A DNA stretch of 64,000 nt from Calonectria ilicicola (GCA_020809705.1 CP085829.1:4154001-4218000), one strand, 5' to 3'; shown: positions 33,795 through 46,559, counted from the stretch's first letter. The notes: generated by a model not told the origin, from the sequence alone. Numbers and translations: made by a program.

Positions 33795-34130
33795 TTGCCC
33801 AACGCAAACAGCGATTCGCTTGAAGCTACTGTTGCGAAGATCGAGACCGCCCTGTCAACGCACAACATCACCCTTGCCAGAGCCGCTTGCACCGCTCGCC
33901 CCGCCTCCAACGAACTCTCATCCGAAAAATATATTGACGACCAACTCAAATGGCTTCCTTGCCCAACACGTTACTCTCACTACCATGAAATGCTGGAGAA
34001 TGTACTCGACTTCCTCGACCTTGACAGCCTTGCCCCCAGGCCAACGATGCAACTTCTTATATTCGAGTGCGAAATACTTAAGGATAAGAATCCTGACGAT
34101 AAGGAGGCAAGGCGGGCTAGCCGGGCCTAG
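33795..34130 (+). pseudogene. open fragment of the repeat-family gene
   Basis: An open frame of about 111 codons with no ATG at its start, homologous to the broken gene at 12847-13338. It shares SNELSSEKYIDDQLKWL and RPTMQLLIFECEILKDKN, keeps Trp and Lys where the other copy has stops, and then runs into module B (EARRASRA) and stops. The family's basic C-terminal tail is missing. It shows what the ancestral protein looked like but is itself 3'-truncated. Function unknown. Confidence 0.55.
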
Positions 34131-34205
34131 GGGGTTATTTTATCTCTTCAAACCCAGGAGGGTCCCAATCATTTATTTCATCCTAAATCGCACCCCAAGT
34201 TACAA

Positions 34206-34227
34206 CACACACACACACACACACACA
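34206..34227. repeat. (CA)n microsatellite
   Basis: About 11 CA units inside the repeat mosaic, just after a module B copy. Confidence 0.9.
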
Positions 34228-34290
34228 AACAACACCGAGGCATGCGAACAATAAACAGTCCTCTACGGCTACTGTTGCCCGATATATCTA

Positions 34291-34430
34291 GAGCTCATGA
34301 CTTCTCCAAGAGCTCGTGACTTCTCCAAGAGCTCGTGACTTCTCCAAGAGCTCATGACTTCTCCATGTTCAGGAGCTCGTGACTTCTCCATGTCCAAGAG
34401 CTCATGACTTCTCCATGTCCAAGAGACAAG
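34291..34430. repeat. 19-bp and 25-bp interleaved tandem repeat
   Basis: Units begin GAGCTCRTGACTTCTCCA. Four units have a 19-bp period (34291, 34310, 34329, 34348). Then the unit grows by TGTCCA-type sequence to a 25-bp period (34373, 34398). Both unit sizes come from one ancestor. Confidence 0.85.
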
Positions 34431-35052
34431 GAGAAAACCACTGCAAGAGCTTGTGGGGTTCAACCGCGCCCAGGATATAAGACCTTTCCCACTTCGGTTC
34501 TTCAAGTTCTCATTGAAGTATTTGCTACTACCACCAAGATCTGTACTAGAAGCGGTTCGACCCGAGCCCACGCCCTAGGCTTCGTCATTATAAAACAACA
34601 AACAACATTCTACTCTTTTCCTTCGCACATACTGATCGTTTGATTGACGTCAGGAAGGAGAGCTAAAGGAGAGAGCTCCCAGGCCCCGAGCAACATGCTC
34701 AAGTGGCTATTGGAGTAAGACATTACGCCTGAGATGCGCAACAAAATCCATTCCTCTGCCCTAACAGGTAGGAATCGATTGAAGATTCGAAGAAACAGGT
34801 GACCCAGAAGGGGGTTTACTAAGCTGTTTGTACAATAATAGGCAGTTTAGCCTCATGCCAAGGAAGGCCTATGCAATGCATGATGCAAGTTCAAATCTGA
34901 GATCTTCATCCTGATCTTCAACACAACCGCACATACACTTTCATAACACAGCCGCCCCTAACCAGAAGCCACTGCAAGATTAAACAAACTCTTCCACTGC
35001 ACAAAAACCACTGATCTGATAGAGCTGCTGGTGATCAAGTTATCTTGAACTG

Positions 35053-35054
<2 letters not shown>

Positions 35055-35089
<35 letters not shown>
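35055..35089. repeat. (CA)n microsatellite
   Basis: About 17 CA units immediately before a CTAAGAAAACAGAATGTGG segment that matches the end of module H. Confidence 0.9.
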
Positions 35090-35090
<1 letters not shown>

Positions 35091-38000
35091 CTAAGAAAAC
35101 AGAATGTGGAACAATTTATCCCGCTTTTCTTTTACGAATCTCTATTCAATAGGATCATTACGGGCTCGACCAAGAAGGAGTTCCAAAGCCACAAACAATG
35201 ACAGATGCAACTGGGTCATGATTTGCCCGACCAAGAAACAATCAACTTAATCCTTTGGACAGCGCAACAACCCCACAATGTCCTTCGAACGACGTGTCCT
35301 TCATGACCCCGACCATTCATCAGCCGAGAGATATGCCAATGGAAATCTCTAAAATCGACCTGTACGTGCACTACCAACCAAAGCTCATTAAACATGGGCT
35401 AGACGCAGTCAGAGCTACCGAGCTTTCGACTCACCAATAGATGAAGCTCATCAAGTTTTGGTATTAATGCAAATGCACTACAAGACCCAAGCAGGTTGAG
35501 ATTTGAATCATCATCCCCAAAACAACTCCTCAATCAATTTCCTCTCGGTCGCCTAGCACTGTTATTGACCCTTTTGGAAGATCAATAAGAGAGACAGCGG
35601 CTAATTACATACATGGGGAAAAAGCCAGAGCCACCAAAAAACACAACTACCACTTTCCTCCCAATCGCACATTGATCAGTATTCAATCTAGCCTTTGTTT
35701 CAAAGGGCGGAAACAATAGATACTGCCGTGAGGCTAAGAAAAACGAGATATAGACAATGAGGCTCATACCCAGCCTTTGACAGTGACCAAGAGTCCAAAG
35801 GGATCCAAATTTTTCAAGACGCATCGTGAGATGCCCAAATGGGCAACAGAACCAAACTTCGCAAAAGCTTCAACAATAACAAAAAGGCGAATTTGCCTGC
35901 GTGAGGTGGAGGAAAATTTCTTCCTACCTCATCAACAGTCGCAAGCCTGACAGCGGAGAAAAGTCCCTCTTCCTGGCTGAAGACTCGGCGCCTCAACAGA
36001 ACAGTAAGCGCACCCCTCAGCAGTGACCTTGGCCAGCAGCTAACCGGCTAGAGCCTCGCAGCACGCACGGGCTCCCTCTGTGTCTCTCCCCGCCGATTCA
36101 AGTCTGCCACACACGAACACAATAGGTGCCTCTCCCAACGACTTTTGCCATCGGGGTCTACGGCTAGCACTCGAAGCCAAGCATCCGCATCTCCATCGCA
36201 AACAGCGATTCTAGACGCTTGAAGCTACTGTTGCGAAGATCGAGACCGCCCGCACAACATCACCCTTGACAAAGCCGCTTGCACTGCTTGCCGACAGGGC
36301 CACAAAGAAACCACACTCTCGCAAGCACGTTTAAATATTACCTTCAACTTACAGGTATGTGTTCCGATATAGCTGCAGCCAGGCTACTAACTAAAGAAGC
36401 AGAATGTTGCCTGCCGCAGTTCGCCGTTTCTTTAACAATGACTATGTTAAGGGAACTTTTCTTCTTAGCATTGGATCTATAATAAATATCCAAGAGCAAA
36501 AATATCTGCAGGCCAAGGAGGCCAGGCAGGCCGGGCGGGCTAGCCGGGCCTAGGGGGGTGTTTTCTCTCTCCGAACCCAGGAGGGTTGAGCAGGATATCA
36601 CACCGGCAATGCGTGATCACATCAATTCCTCTACCTTGCCAGAGCTTTTAAGAAGTAAGGCAAGAAGGAGAAGAAGGCTACCCCTATCTAAATTGAAATA
36701 TTTACCTGCTTGCCCACGACGCAACGGCATAGTCGCAAGTTACTACAAGATTTGACACTCGGTGCACAAGAGCCAACCTACTAGTCTCTCTGAATTACGA
36801 CAAAGATTTCATTTCGGCTGCTCACCAAGAGAAGTGCCATAGTGAAAACCCGTCAGGAATCGAGTTTGCCTTTTTTTTATTAATGCAAATGTACTACAAG
36901 GGCGAAGTACACACAACCCACAATTCGCTACCAACAGCACGAACGCACACCTTCCCTCTCAGACACCTCAATTATCCCAAGCTACACCGAACATCTGAAG
37001 CATCTGTACGAATCACCCGGGATCGAGTTTTGTTTTTTTCATTAATGCAAATGCACTACAAGGCCGAAGTCACCGGCGGCGCATAGCCTCTCTTAACGCC
37101 TCGTAGCTGCCCTCAACAGCACTACTCAAATTGAAGAGGCTTTGCGCGGCTGGGCGATGTGGCGATGAAAGTTTTGACACAGCGAACGAGAGCGTTTCGT
37201 TGGGTGAATAGCTTCTCCAACGAACAGACCCACACAACACCAGCTAGGGCAGCTGTTCCAAGGGAAGACAGAAGTATGAATGCCTTCAATTACAACTGAC
37301 TTTGGAAGCCTAGAAGTGAAGCCAACGAGGCATCTTCTTTATCGAAAGATAAAACGGGAAAGTGTGACCTCGATGCCGGTTCTTCATTCCTTCATCGCAT
37401 AACTTCCACAATCTGTTGATTACTCGCGACCAAGAACGCAAACACACAATCATCACAAGCTGCACTGCAGCACCCGTACGGCTATGTACGAATCCCCCGG
37501 TTTAGCTGTAGTTCAATTGCCGACTTGAACAGAAATATGGCTCCGATAGCTCCAGTAGGAGCCACCCAGCCCATCAATGAGGGGCCAATCAAAACTGCCA
37601 GTGATCATTTGATCACTAAGGCCCTTGATGGCCTTATATTCCTCGGCATTTGAAGTGTTGAGCGAGTAATGAAAAGGGCTAGGAGGGCAAAGAGGCCCCA
37701 GGGGGAAGAGGCGGAGGAAGAGGCGGATGATGTTGTCTAAATAAGACCCCAATAACAACAAAGTCTCCCTTCTTCAACAATCCTTATACACAAGGATTCT
37801 TTTCTTATTGGTGTTCAAAAAAAAGCAACAACAGCCAATTCATATCTACCTGGATGCCAGGCAGATTGGGAGCTTGGAAGAGCTGCAGAGGTCAACAGAG
37901 GCCAAGAGGCTAAGGAGGCCGGACGGGCCGGGCGGTCCAGTCGGGCCTAGGCGGGTGTTTTATCTCTCTGAGCTGAGCCTTATGGAACACAACTTCCTCA

Positions 38001-38861
38001 GATCTCCGGACAACAAATAGCTCTGACTTCAAGGCCTACTACATGTTACGACTTTTACTTCCTCTAAATAACATATTCCTTATTAATCCATTATTTTATT
38101 CCTTTTAAGCAAAGAAAGAGCCGAACGGAGGCTTTTGAATCCGTTGATACGATTGCCCGTGTGCCAATTTTGAAGCCGATTTCGAAGCCGATCAACATTG
38201 TCGATCCATTTACTCGTATTCGACGTCATTGCAAGGAGTTGCATCACATGAGACACTACCATCGACCTCTGAACTCCACAACACATACCTCCTCTGCAAA
38301 CACTCGCACCTCTAAGCACTTGGAGGTACAGTTTGAGTGATTCATTGCCCTCGCGGAGAGCTCAAGCAACAGCACACCTGATATCGCACCACACAGCGAG
38401 TTTTTTTGTATTAATGCAAATGCATTACAAAGCCGAAGTACCCTAGCCCCAGGAGATAACTGGAAAATTGAGGGTATGTCATCTGAGTGCAATGGTGCAA
38501 GGTTTAGACCTATCCAACCAAAACACCAAAAAGTTACAATACAACAGATGGTTGTGCATTGCGCAGCCCAGCGAGATTATTCTAGAAGGGTAAAAGTCAT
38601 CGAATTTTCTTTACCATAGCTCTCACAAAGGTAGCTGTTCTCAGCAGCACAACACACACGGAAGAGATTTTGCGCGGCTAGATGAGACATGTGACGATGA
38701 AGGTTTTCACAGAGCCAACGGCAGAGAATACCATTGACAACAGCCCCGGTCCCAAGCGAACATAGAAGTCTGAATGTCCTCGAGTTCAAACAAACTTGAA
38801 AGCTTAGAAATGCAGTTAAAGAGGTATCTGGATCCGAAGATAAAAGTGGCAGGCTTTGCGC

Positions 38862-38945
38862 CCAGGTTGGGATTTGAACCCTCGTCCTCAACACAACTGT
38901 TCGATCACTTCCCTCTCGATCGCGCACTCAAAGCTACACACCCGC
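38862..38945 (-). repeat. tRNA-derived SINE-like segment
   Basis: On the minus strand a B-box match GGTTCAAATCC (38870-38880) ends a tRNA-like arm. The upstream part, including TAGCTTTGAGTGCG near 38930, could hold the A box. Related but diverged segments lie near 34.89-34.95 and 35.49-35.56 kb, sharing the TCAACACAAC core, and a fragment lies near 39.33-39.38 kb. The anticodon arm does not fold well, so it is not called a tRNA. Confidence 0.35.
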
Positions 38946-41900
38946 ATGTTAGCCAAAACAAAACAGCACTTCCACCGTTTGTATCCATGCAATCGCCTAC
39001 CGCACAAAATCCCACTGGTCTCTTTGCTAAGGGACTGCCGTGACAGAAATCGAACATCGCACACTCAAACAAACGCCCTCTCAAACACACATACCCGCAC
39101 GCACAGCATCAGCGAAGATGGACATCAAACGGTGCATCATCTATAATAGCGAGCGATGCCCCTCCATCTTTCCACATCTCCCTCAACCACCTCACCAGAT
39201 GAATGAACTACACTCGCATTATCATCCACTTCCAGCCAACGGCTAACGAGAAAGCTGAGGATCCTCAAATACATCAATATAACAGACATATTCAGATTCT
39301 ATACTCAAATAGCTTAAAGGAGATAAAAAGAGATCTCCCTCGACACAACACTTTTCTCTCAATCGCGCACTCAAAACCACACATCTGCTTCCAAAGCAAA
39401 ACAGCACTTCCAGACCACCACTAGAAACTTGCCAAGATCAAACACGCTCTCTCACCCACCGCAAAAGAGCCCTTTGGTGTATATAGGTGACCGTCCCCTC
39501 CTTTGAGAGGTAGCTCAGACTTGGTTGCCTAATGAGCACTCTGATTAGAGCCAAAATGGCAGCTCGACAGCTTGTACCCTTTGCGCCGTACAATATTTTG
39601 GCAGATAAAACCTTGAGGTGAGGGCTTTTTTAATGACCTTGCTAACCATTTCCTGTTAACTTTATTGAGACCCGAGTATAAGAATCGCTTCCCCCGTGAG
39701 CAAAGCGCAATCTAAACCATCACCAAAACAGACCCTTGGACGATGGATAAAATGGCGTTTCCAATACATCGTCGCCTTCTTCTTCCAACCCCAGCACAAA
39801 CCGCCGCTGGTGCTGCCGCCCTCCTTAAGCCAGCAGCAACCTACACGAACGATGCCTTCCTCGCCGGGCAGTACGTATACGGTTGCAAGAGCAGTTGTAC
39901 GGATATCCACCCCGAAGAGCACATCCAGTACATCAAGAATACGGGCCTAATCAATCTCCCACCATTTTTAGCGATGGATATCTGCAAGAGCCCTTTGGTC
40001 TCTTCACGACAAAGCCGCTGTGTCCAAGCCATCTCGCACTGCAGAGAACCCCCTCTTTCGAGTTTTTTTTTATTTTTTATTAATGCAGGTGCACTACAAG
40101 GCCGAAGTACCCTAGCCTTAGGAAATAACTATGCAATTGAAGAGTTTTTACATGGATACGCATAATGGTGTGAGGCTTGGAACCATTGAATCAAAATACT
40201 CAAAAGATCAACGTCGTCGACCCATTTACTTGCATTGAGCGCCGTCATTGCAAGGATCTGCAAAACGACACTGTCACAAGCCCCGGCTGTAAGGGGCTAC
40301 ACACCACACACCACATCGCTCCTCTTGACCAAGAGCTCGAGCAACAGGTATCACACGTGGCACCCACAAACAACCCAACTACCCACCACCAGCCTCCAAT
40401 CCCTGCTGTCGGCACAGCAGCCTTCAAGATGGGGAGTCAAGAAACCATTTACAGTGTTTTTGGTTGGATATCCCCTTTGAGAAGCTCAACTTCCTTGATG
40501 AGCCTTAGCTGTGAACCTTATCGAAACCTGAGTATAAGAGCAGCTTCCTCGGCGGGCTAAGCACGCTCCAAACCGTCCCCAACACATTCCTCGTACAACC
40601 CTTCCCGATAGCATATCCGACTATTCGATGCATTATTTTCTTCACCACTGATTATCCAGACCAGGCAGTGGGTATACATACCAATGATCTGGAGCTCCGT
40701 GAGCAGTAAGTTCACAGTCCCGCTGATTGCACCGTTTCAGCTGAGAGGCTCGTCGAGGGCCTGAAGGCCAATCGCCTTCTCTACCTTTTCCGGCTTCCTC
40801 TCAGCACAAATTCGGATGTCGGATCACACGCCCCTCCTACTACTTATCTTTGGCTGCAAGATAATTCTGACCAACCAGCAATCCGGACGATCATGACGGT
40901 TCGTCAAAGAGTAGCTCGGGAGATAGCAGGCTTCGTCAACCATCAACTAGAGCTCTTTTAATTCTTGATGATAACATTGCCAAATACGAATGTCCAATTG
41001 CGCCATGAAGAGACCAATTTCCTTGAGGAACTCCAAAACAACCACTGATGGCTCGACGAGCTACTCTTCATAGCAGCTCAAATCAACGAGGCCAACTGAA
41101 GGTCCAGAGTGGCCAGAGGGTTGGAGTACCCTAGACTTAGGAGATGACTGGACAATTGAAGAGATTTCATCTAATTGCCCAAAGCAAAACCGCAATTCGC
41201 TTGAAATCACACACAAGAACCCACCAGTCTGTGACAAAGCCGCTTGCAATCACCGAGAGAGCCACTCCCGTCAAGTATGTGTCTTGTGGGAACGTTCAAC
41301 GCACTTCTTCTACTTCTACCTCTACCCCCCTCTGAGATCAACGTCGCGATACGCACTCAATCCATTCGCATTGAACGGTGTCATTGATTAGTATTCAATC
41401 TACCCTCTGTTTCAAAGGGCGGCTTCTCTTACGAGAAGGAAACAGCAAATGTTGCGCAAGGCCAAAAACCGTGAGATGCATACAACAAGGCTCCTACCCA
41501 ACCTTTAACAATAACTCAGACTAAAACGGTTTCTAATTTTCAGTTTTTTTGATGTCTAATATAAAAAAAACTTCAATCAACAATCAAGCTTTCCAAGATA
41601 TATCAGAGATACTATACAACACCACCAGAGTTCGCAAAGGAGTCATCACCACAGGCAGCAGAGATAACCTCACCTTACTAGCCAACACACCAAAGGATAA
41701 AAGGCCAAACCGACCTATGTGGAGCAGGAAGAAAATTCCTTTCTCATCACCAGTCACAACCATCAAGCTTACCATCATGACCAACACCTTCAGGTCACAC
41801 CAAACAATCAAACAAACAATAAGTACTACTCGACAACTTATAACCACAGCTAGCAGCTAGTTGGTGCAAAGAATCCAATGATATACAAGAAGGAGAATGC

Positions 41901-43075
41901 AATTATTGATGCTACGACGGAATATAAGGATCAAACCGATATCCGAGGCCTAAATTAGAGCAGCTAGGACTACAATGCCAAGGCAGTTTATCCTCCTACC
42001 CAGGAGAGGAACGCCGTCATTGCAGGGACTTGCATCACAAACGACACTGCGGCCTCTGCTGTAAGGAGCTCCGCACTACACAACACAGACAACATCGATC
42101 CAGCATATCTCAAGCAACAGATATCACCTGGCACCCACAAACAAACTGACCACCGTTAGCCTTCAATGCCTGCTACCGACCTAGCAGCCGAAATGGAGAA
42201 TCGAGGAGCCATTTCCAACTGGATAGCAAAGGTTACTCTTCAGCGCGCTAAAGATACACTCCTCCGTTATGGGGCTTTAGTGAATGATTGGAGGTTTGCA
42301 GGCACAACTGCCCTAGCCAATATTGGTGCAAGAAGAAGACGTGTTAGATCAGGATATAGCCCAATTTAAGCTATAGCCTGAATAAAAACGCTCTTCAGGC
42401 CCCCAGTCAGCTCATTCACAATGGGTGTTGTATCCTCTCTCAAGGAAGAGAAATGCAACGGTCTAAGGTTTAGACCCACTCAACCAAAACACCAAAAAGT
42501 TCCAACACAACAGAAGCTTGTGCGTTGCGCAACCTTGAGAAAAAGAGTCATTGGTTTGATCACATTCTTCTCCATCGTTTGAAGCCACGCATCCGCATCT
42601 CTCAGCCTAAGCCAAACCGCGATTCGCTTGAAGCCACTGTTGCGAAGATCGAGACCACCCTGTCACCGCACAAGAACACCACCCGTCTGTGACAAAGCCG
42701 CTGCGATCCAGGCTTGTACTGCTCGCCGAGAGAGCCACGAAGAACCCACACTCTCGCAAGCACGTGTTGAATATTACCTTCAACTTACAGGTATGTGTTC
42801 CGATATGGCTGCAGCCAGGCTACTAACCAAGGAAGCAGGATATGGTTCACAAAACTGGCTTCCTTTTTTAAGAGCCCGGCGAGCTAGCCGAGCCCAGGGG
42901 ACTGTTTTATCTCTCCTAACTTAGGAGGGGTCTGCCAAGGATTTGACCTTGCTCGTGTTTAAATTACAATACGCGAAATACCACGACGCGCTTCCTGCTG
43001 AGGAGGAAGAATCGTCTACTAAGAAACTAAGCCGACTTTAAGCAAAAATTGTCCCAGATACTACACCAGGTGTTC

Positions 43076-43149
43076 CAATACAACACCAATACAACACCAA
43101 TACAACACCAATACAACACCAATACAACACCAATACAACACCAATACAA
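43076..43149 (+). repeat. 11-bp minisatellite, seven units
   Basis: Tandem CAATACAACAC units in a strict 11-bp period. The same words (TTCCAATACAACA) form the 3' end of module A elsewhere in the mosaic, so the array probably expanded from a module A copy. Confidence 0.85.
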
Positions 43150-43368
43150 GAGACACCGAGGCCCGCGAAGACTACATTCACGGCTTGAGGGACAGCAACG
43201 TCTTCCCCGAGCACGTCTTCCCTCGCCTCAAAACAAACGACTTAGTGGACCTTATAGGTTTCTCTCGGCAAAACAACCACTGCCGGATTCCACGCCTCTC
43301 ACTGCTAATATTTAGCTGCAGGATCCTCTTGGACAACGCATATCCTATTCCCTTTACATCAACCGACA

Positions 43369-43876
43369 ATGGTGCAGCTTGCAATGCCAGGCTGCAGCAT
43401 CCTTGGCATATTCTATTATATTAACCAACTTCCACTCAGTAATGATTATGACGATGAGATAGATAAGTTATGTGATGAAAATGGCCTATTTGTTCTCCTT
43501 TATTTTGACCTTGGGGATCTTAATATTCATCAAAAATTAAGATTTGTTTATTACGAACATCTAATTCTTTTAAAGAGCAATCTTGATGCTGAAGAGAAGA
43601 AGTTCCAGAGACTAGTACGGAACAAAACCGAAGTGTCTGACCTTTTAATTCAGCAAAAAGATGAGGCTGATCAATTTCCGGTTTCAAGCATTCCAAGAGA
43701 ATGAACTTGATCGCGATAACGAGCAGTTCATCGATACAGTATCACCACTTCCAGATCATAAAAAAGTGGAAACATCAGTATTCGAGAATCTGAAGCCGCA
43801 CAAGGAGGCCTTTATTTGGTTGGAAGAGATTATGAAAGAAGTGGGGTTTATTTGTAGTAGTGGGCGGCATAAATGA
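43369..43876 (+). pseudogene. frameshifted acidic helical ORF, unknown
   Basis: Two overlapping frames, 43369-43704 and 43661-43876, both look coding (DDEIDKLCDENGLFVLLYFD; then KPHKEAFIWLEEIMKEVGF). They join only if the frame shifts in the overlap, and no good splice pair was seen there. The first codons (MVQLAMPG) derive from a mosaic module also found at about 11.46 kb. The protein would be acidic and helical. No family recognised. It converges with the kinase-like gene. Confidence 0.45.
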
Positions 43877-44063
43877 GAGAGTTATCGAAGGGGATGATAG
43901 ATCTTACGCGCGAACCAAAGATCAAGGAAAAGTGAGGGCCAGATAGTACCTATCTGAGTAATTAAAGGTGCAATTAAAGGTGCTTTTTATTATAATTAAT
44001 ATTTATTGTTTCGAGATAAACTACTTCTCCCAACACCGCCCGTAAACATTATTAATTTGCTTA

Positions 44064-44788
44064 CTAAAACGACAAAGCCAGTCTATTTTGTTGCCATTTC
44101 GAGCGGTCTTCTTCATACAGCAATGATTCATACTGATACTTCTTCAAGACGTACCCGACCTGCGCACTCACAGTTCCGATCGTCCACTCCTCCATCTTCT
44201 CCCCTTCGGCCTCCCATCCCTGTCCCAAGTCGAGAAACGAGTACTCGAAATCCAGAGCATAGATACAGTGGTTCTTGTCATCAAAATGGAAGTTATTCAG
44301 TTTCAAGTCACCCTGGTAGACTCCTGAATTTCGTAGATCTTGCAATACAGATGTGAGCAATATTTGTAACTCGTCAACGCTTGGTCGTGTAGGCTGAGAG
44401 ACCAAATCTTTGGAGCCCAAGGCTACTCCGCCAACATTGGAAAGAACAAGTGCCTGGACGCCTTCTACTTCACAAATGCCATAGAAGCGTGGCACGCAGG
44501 TTATTTTTTCTGAATCCAGCTTCTCATATGTTAATTTCTCTTGTTGAAACAATTCCTTGTTTTCACTATCTTCCTTTTTCAAGATGATTTCCCTTGGCAA
44601 ATCTGGAAATAGATGTTGAGGAAGTGTTAAGTTTATTACTAGAGGATATCGAGCATTGGGGGGAACAAAAATCTCATGTCCAAGACAGATAGCTGTCTGG
44701 GAACGGAAATTGAACTTAATCTCCTAATGTTGACATTAGTCTTGAAACGATAATCATGAATCTCTGACAGTTATACCCTTGTATTCAT
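44064..44788 (-). CDS. small fungal kinase-like protein
   Basis: Two exons: a 12-bp first exon (44777-44788, MNTR) and 44064-44723. The 53-bp intron has a GTATAA donor, an ACTAATG branch point and a TAG acceptor. The product is 223 residues. I chose this start because splicing joins directly to a long conserved-looking frame (EIKFNFRSQTAICLGHEIFVPP). Kinase-like features: LPREIILKKE with a candidate ATP-site Lys at about 53, Glu66 in the following helix, a catalytic loop GVYQGDLKLNNFHF (about 138-151, Asp143, Asn147/148) and ALDFEYS (about 160-166) in place of DFG. This matches a family of short fungal protein-kinase-like proteins with an aminoglycoside-kinase-type loop. Without a canonical DFG, activity is uncertain. 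It marks the right edge of the 10-kb repeat mosaic and appears intact. Confidence 0.8.
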
Positions 44789-45140
44789 TGTTTACCAAAA
44801 GTCCGGATACGACGGCAGATTGCTTTTCGAGTGTTGTCGTTATGGGGCGGAGAAGGGTAACTGGATGTCAAGAGCACAGGAGTTGAGAAATGTTTTATAG
44901 AGATGATGGCTGAATGTCTCAGCCGCCTTAGGCACGAAGAAATTGAGCCAATCAGGGTGATGCGTGGCGCACCTTCACAAAAAAAAAAAGAAAAAAAAAA
45001 AAAAGAAAAGAGCAGGCAGAAAGTAAAGAGAGAGCGTAACAGAGCGTGGAGAGGAGAGAAGATCAATGTGATATTTCATGGAGCTGACACGAACTACATA
45101 GAGACTGCAAGTGGTCCCAAACACTGGGCCCGGGTTGTGA
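44789..45140. other. promoter of the kinase-like gene
   Basis: The 350 bp between two minus-strand genes include an A-rich tract at about 44980-45010 (a T-tract on the transcribed side), about 200 bp upstream of the kinase-like start. Nothing else is recognised. Confidence 0.45.
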
Positions 45141-45557
45141 CTAGAGGTGGCCGCCGGAAGGGGGAATCCCTGGTCTCTCTATAAAATTCGAAGAAAAGAG
45201 TAAAAAGAGCAAAATGAAGGGTTGAAGTTTGTGGATCAGTGGCCACCAACGGATATAGAAGGGCTTCATCGCTTGTTCTTCAGCATCGAGTAGTCGTTCT
45301 AACCGAAGGGTTTCTCTCATGCACGCAAGATCGTATTGATAATTTGTTCTTTCGATGAACTCAAGAATTTCTGAAAGAGTTTCTGGGTCGACGGCGCCAT
45401 GTCTAGGTGCTTGTACTCCCGTGCGCGACGAAACGAAGAGTGGAGTTGAAGTTAAGTAGAGACGGTGTGGGTGATTTAGAATAATAGGACGCAATGCCGC
45501 ATTTCGAAATCGTGGGATGCGGAGGAATGTCGCCATATTTTTTCGGGCTAAGTTCAT
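45141..45557 (-). CDS. small probable mitochondrial membrane protein
   Basis: A 138-residue protein from the ATG at 45557. The N-terminal 45 residues are rich in Arg, Ser and hydrophobics and almost free of acidic residues, like a mitochondrial presequence. Residues about 58-98 are charged and helical (ETLSEILEFIERTNYQY). One hydrophobic helix lies at about 106-124 (WPLIHKLQPFILLFLLF), followed by a short Pro/Gly-rich tail. I do not recognise the family; targeting is inferred from composition. The gene lies upstream of, and in the same direction as, the kinase-like gene. Confidence 0.55.
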   Translation of the reverse strand: MNLARKNMATFLRIPRFRNAALRPIILNHPHRLYLTSTPLFVSSRTGVQAPRHGAVDPETLSEILEFIERTNYQYDLACMRETLRLERLLDAEEQAMKPFYIRWWPLIHKLQPFILLFLLFSSNFIERPGIPPSGGHL

Positions 45558-46440
45558 GGTAGGGGTTTCCAATGATGTTGGTTGTGAGCAGTGGACACAG
45601 ATCAAATCCTTCAATATTCCCTCCTGGGTAGGAAAGTAAACCGCCTCGCCACTGTATTTTGGCTGATCTAATTCGAGCCCAAAATATCGGTTTAATGCCG
45701 AAACCCCCTTGCAGCAGCTATAATGATCCCAATCAAGCTATTGGGAGATGCACTTATCGTAGGCTTTTTTGGTGTGAGCTTGGGTGTGGTTTGAGATGTT
45801 TGTGGAAGTGGGAAACCTTTTCAAGGCAAAAGGTCTGTAGAGTACTCGGCCAGCCGGTTAGCTGCTGGCTGCGGTCAGGCTGTTGAGAGATGCACGCACT
45901 GTTCATTTGATTGCTTGTTGCAGACTTGAAGCGGGCTCGAGGCTGTGATGTGAGGTTTGATGGTCGAGACTGCTGATGAAGAAGGAGTTTTTTCTGGTCT
46001 GTGGCTGGTCTAGCCTTTAATCATTGTTTTATGGTCTGCAGGGTACTAAAGCCCTCTCCGCTGCCTGTGGTGATGAAGCTTTTGCGAACCATGGTGGTGC
46101 AGACGCGACAACCGAAAGTTCTTCACATCAGGATTCAAGAAAATTGAAAGTTCAGAGACAATTTCGGTATTAGTCATTGTTAAAGGCTGGGTGTGCCAGC
46201 TTCTCTCCTTCACTTCTCACCCCTCTACAATAGACTTTTTCTTCACGCGGAACCAACCGTTTGCAGAAGCTTTCTCCTACAAAAATGTTTACTTGGCCAT
46301 CATTGTTTCTTTCCTAAGTCAACATTCTGTAAGATGGTGGACAACGATCAGCAGCCAAATGAGTCCGTAACGAGCATCGAATATTATGTTGCGGCCTGAT
46401 TTACCGTACTGGCGCTGTACTGAGCTGATCACTCGTACAT
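45558..46440. other. intergenic stretch, no supported gene
   Basis: No frame here is convincing. CAGCCGGTTAGCTGCTGGCT near 45.85 kb resembles, in reverse, the AACAGCTAAGCGGCTG words of the mosaic intron region, so this may be very old repeat DNA. Confidence 0.35.
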
Positions 46441-46559
46441 GGACTCTTAGGCACTTCTACGTGCTGCATTAATCGCCTCAATAGCAATTATTGACCAATC
46501 TTTTACCCCATGGTATAACTGTCTGGCACAGCCGTTACATGTTAAGTCAAACTGTTTGT

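Larger units (their letters stand above)
33086..43368. repeat. shuffled mosaic of the repeat family (about 10 kb)
   Basis: Nearly all of this stretch can be assigned to modules also seen at 10.7-14.2 kb, in scrambled order and mostly direct orientation. Module A (core GACTGGACAATTGAAGAGAT, then CAACCAAAACACCAAAA) lies at 33.47, 38.41, 40.08, 41.12 and 42.45 kb, with starts only at 35.46, 36.88 and 37.04. Module B (CGGGCTAGCCGGGCCTAGGG, then TTTTATCTCTCC) lies at 34.11, 36.52, 37.91 and 42.87. Module C is at 35.16. Module D (ATCAACGTCGTCGA) is at 38.19, 40.21, 41.33 and 42.01. Modules E/F are at 33.0-33.2, 35.67-35.96 and 41.38-41.80. Module G is at 39.17. Module H is at 36.31 and 42.75 (near-identical over 100 bp) and 41.21. 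Stops and frameshifts break every copy of the coding parts. Confidence 0.75.

Noticed and set aside
33086..43368. LTR retrotransposon or Helitron as the source of the mosaic
   Set aside because: No reverse transcriptase, integrase, Rep/helicase motif, primer-binding site or paired long terminal repeat could be recognised in any frame.
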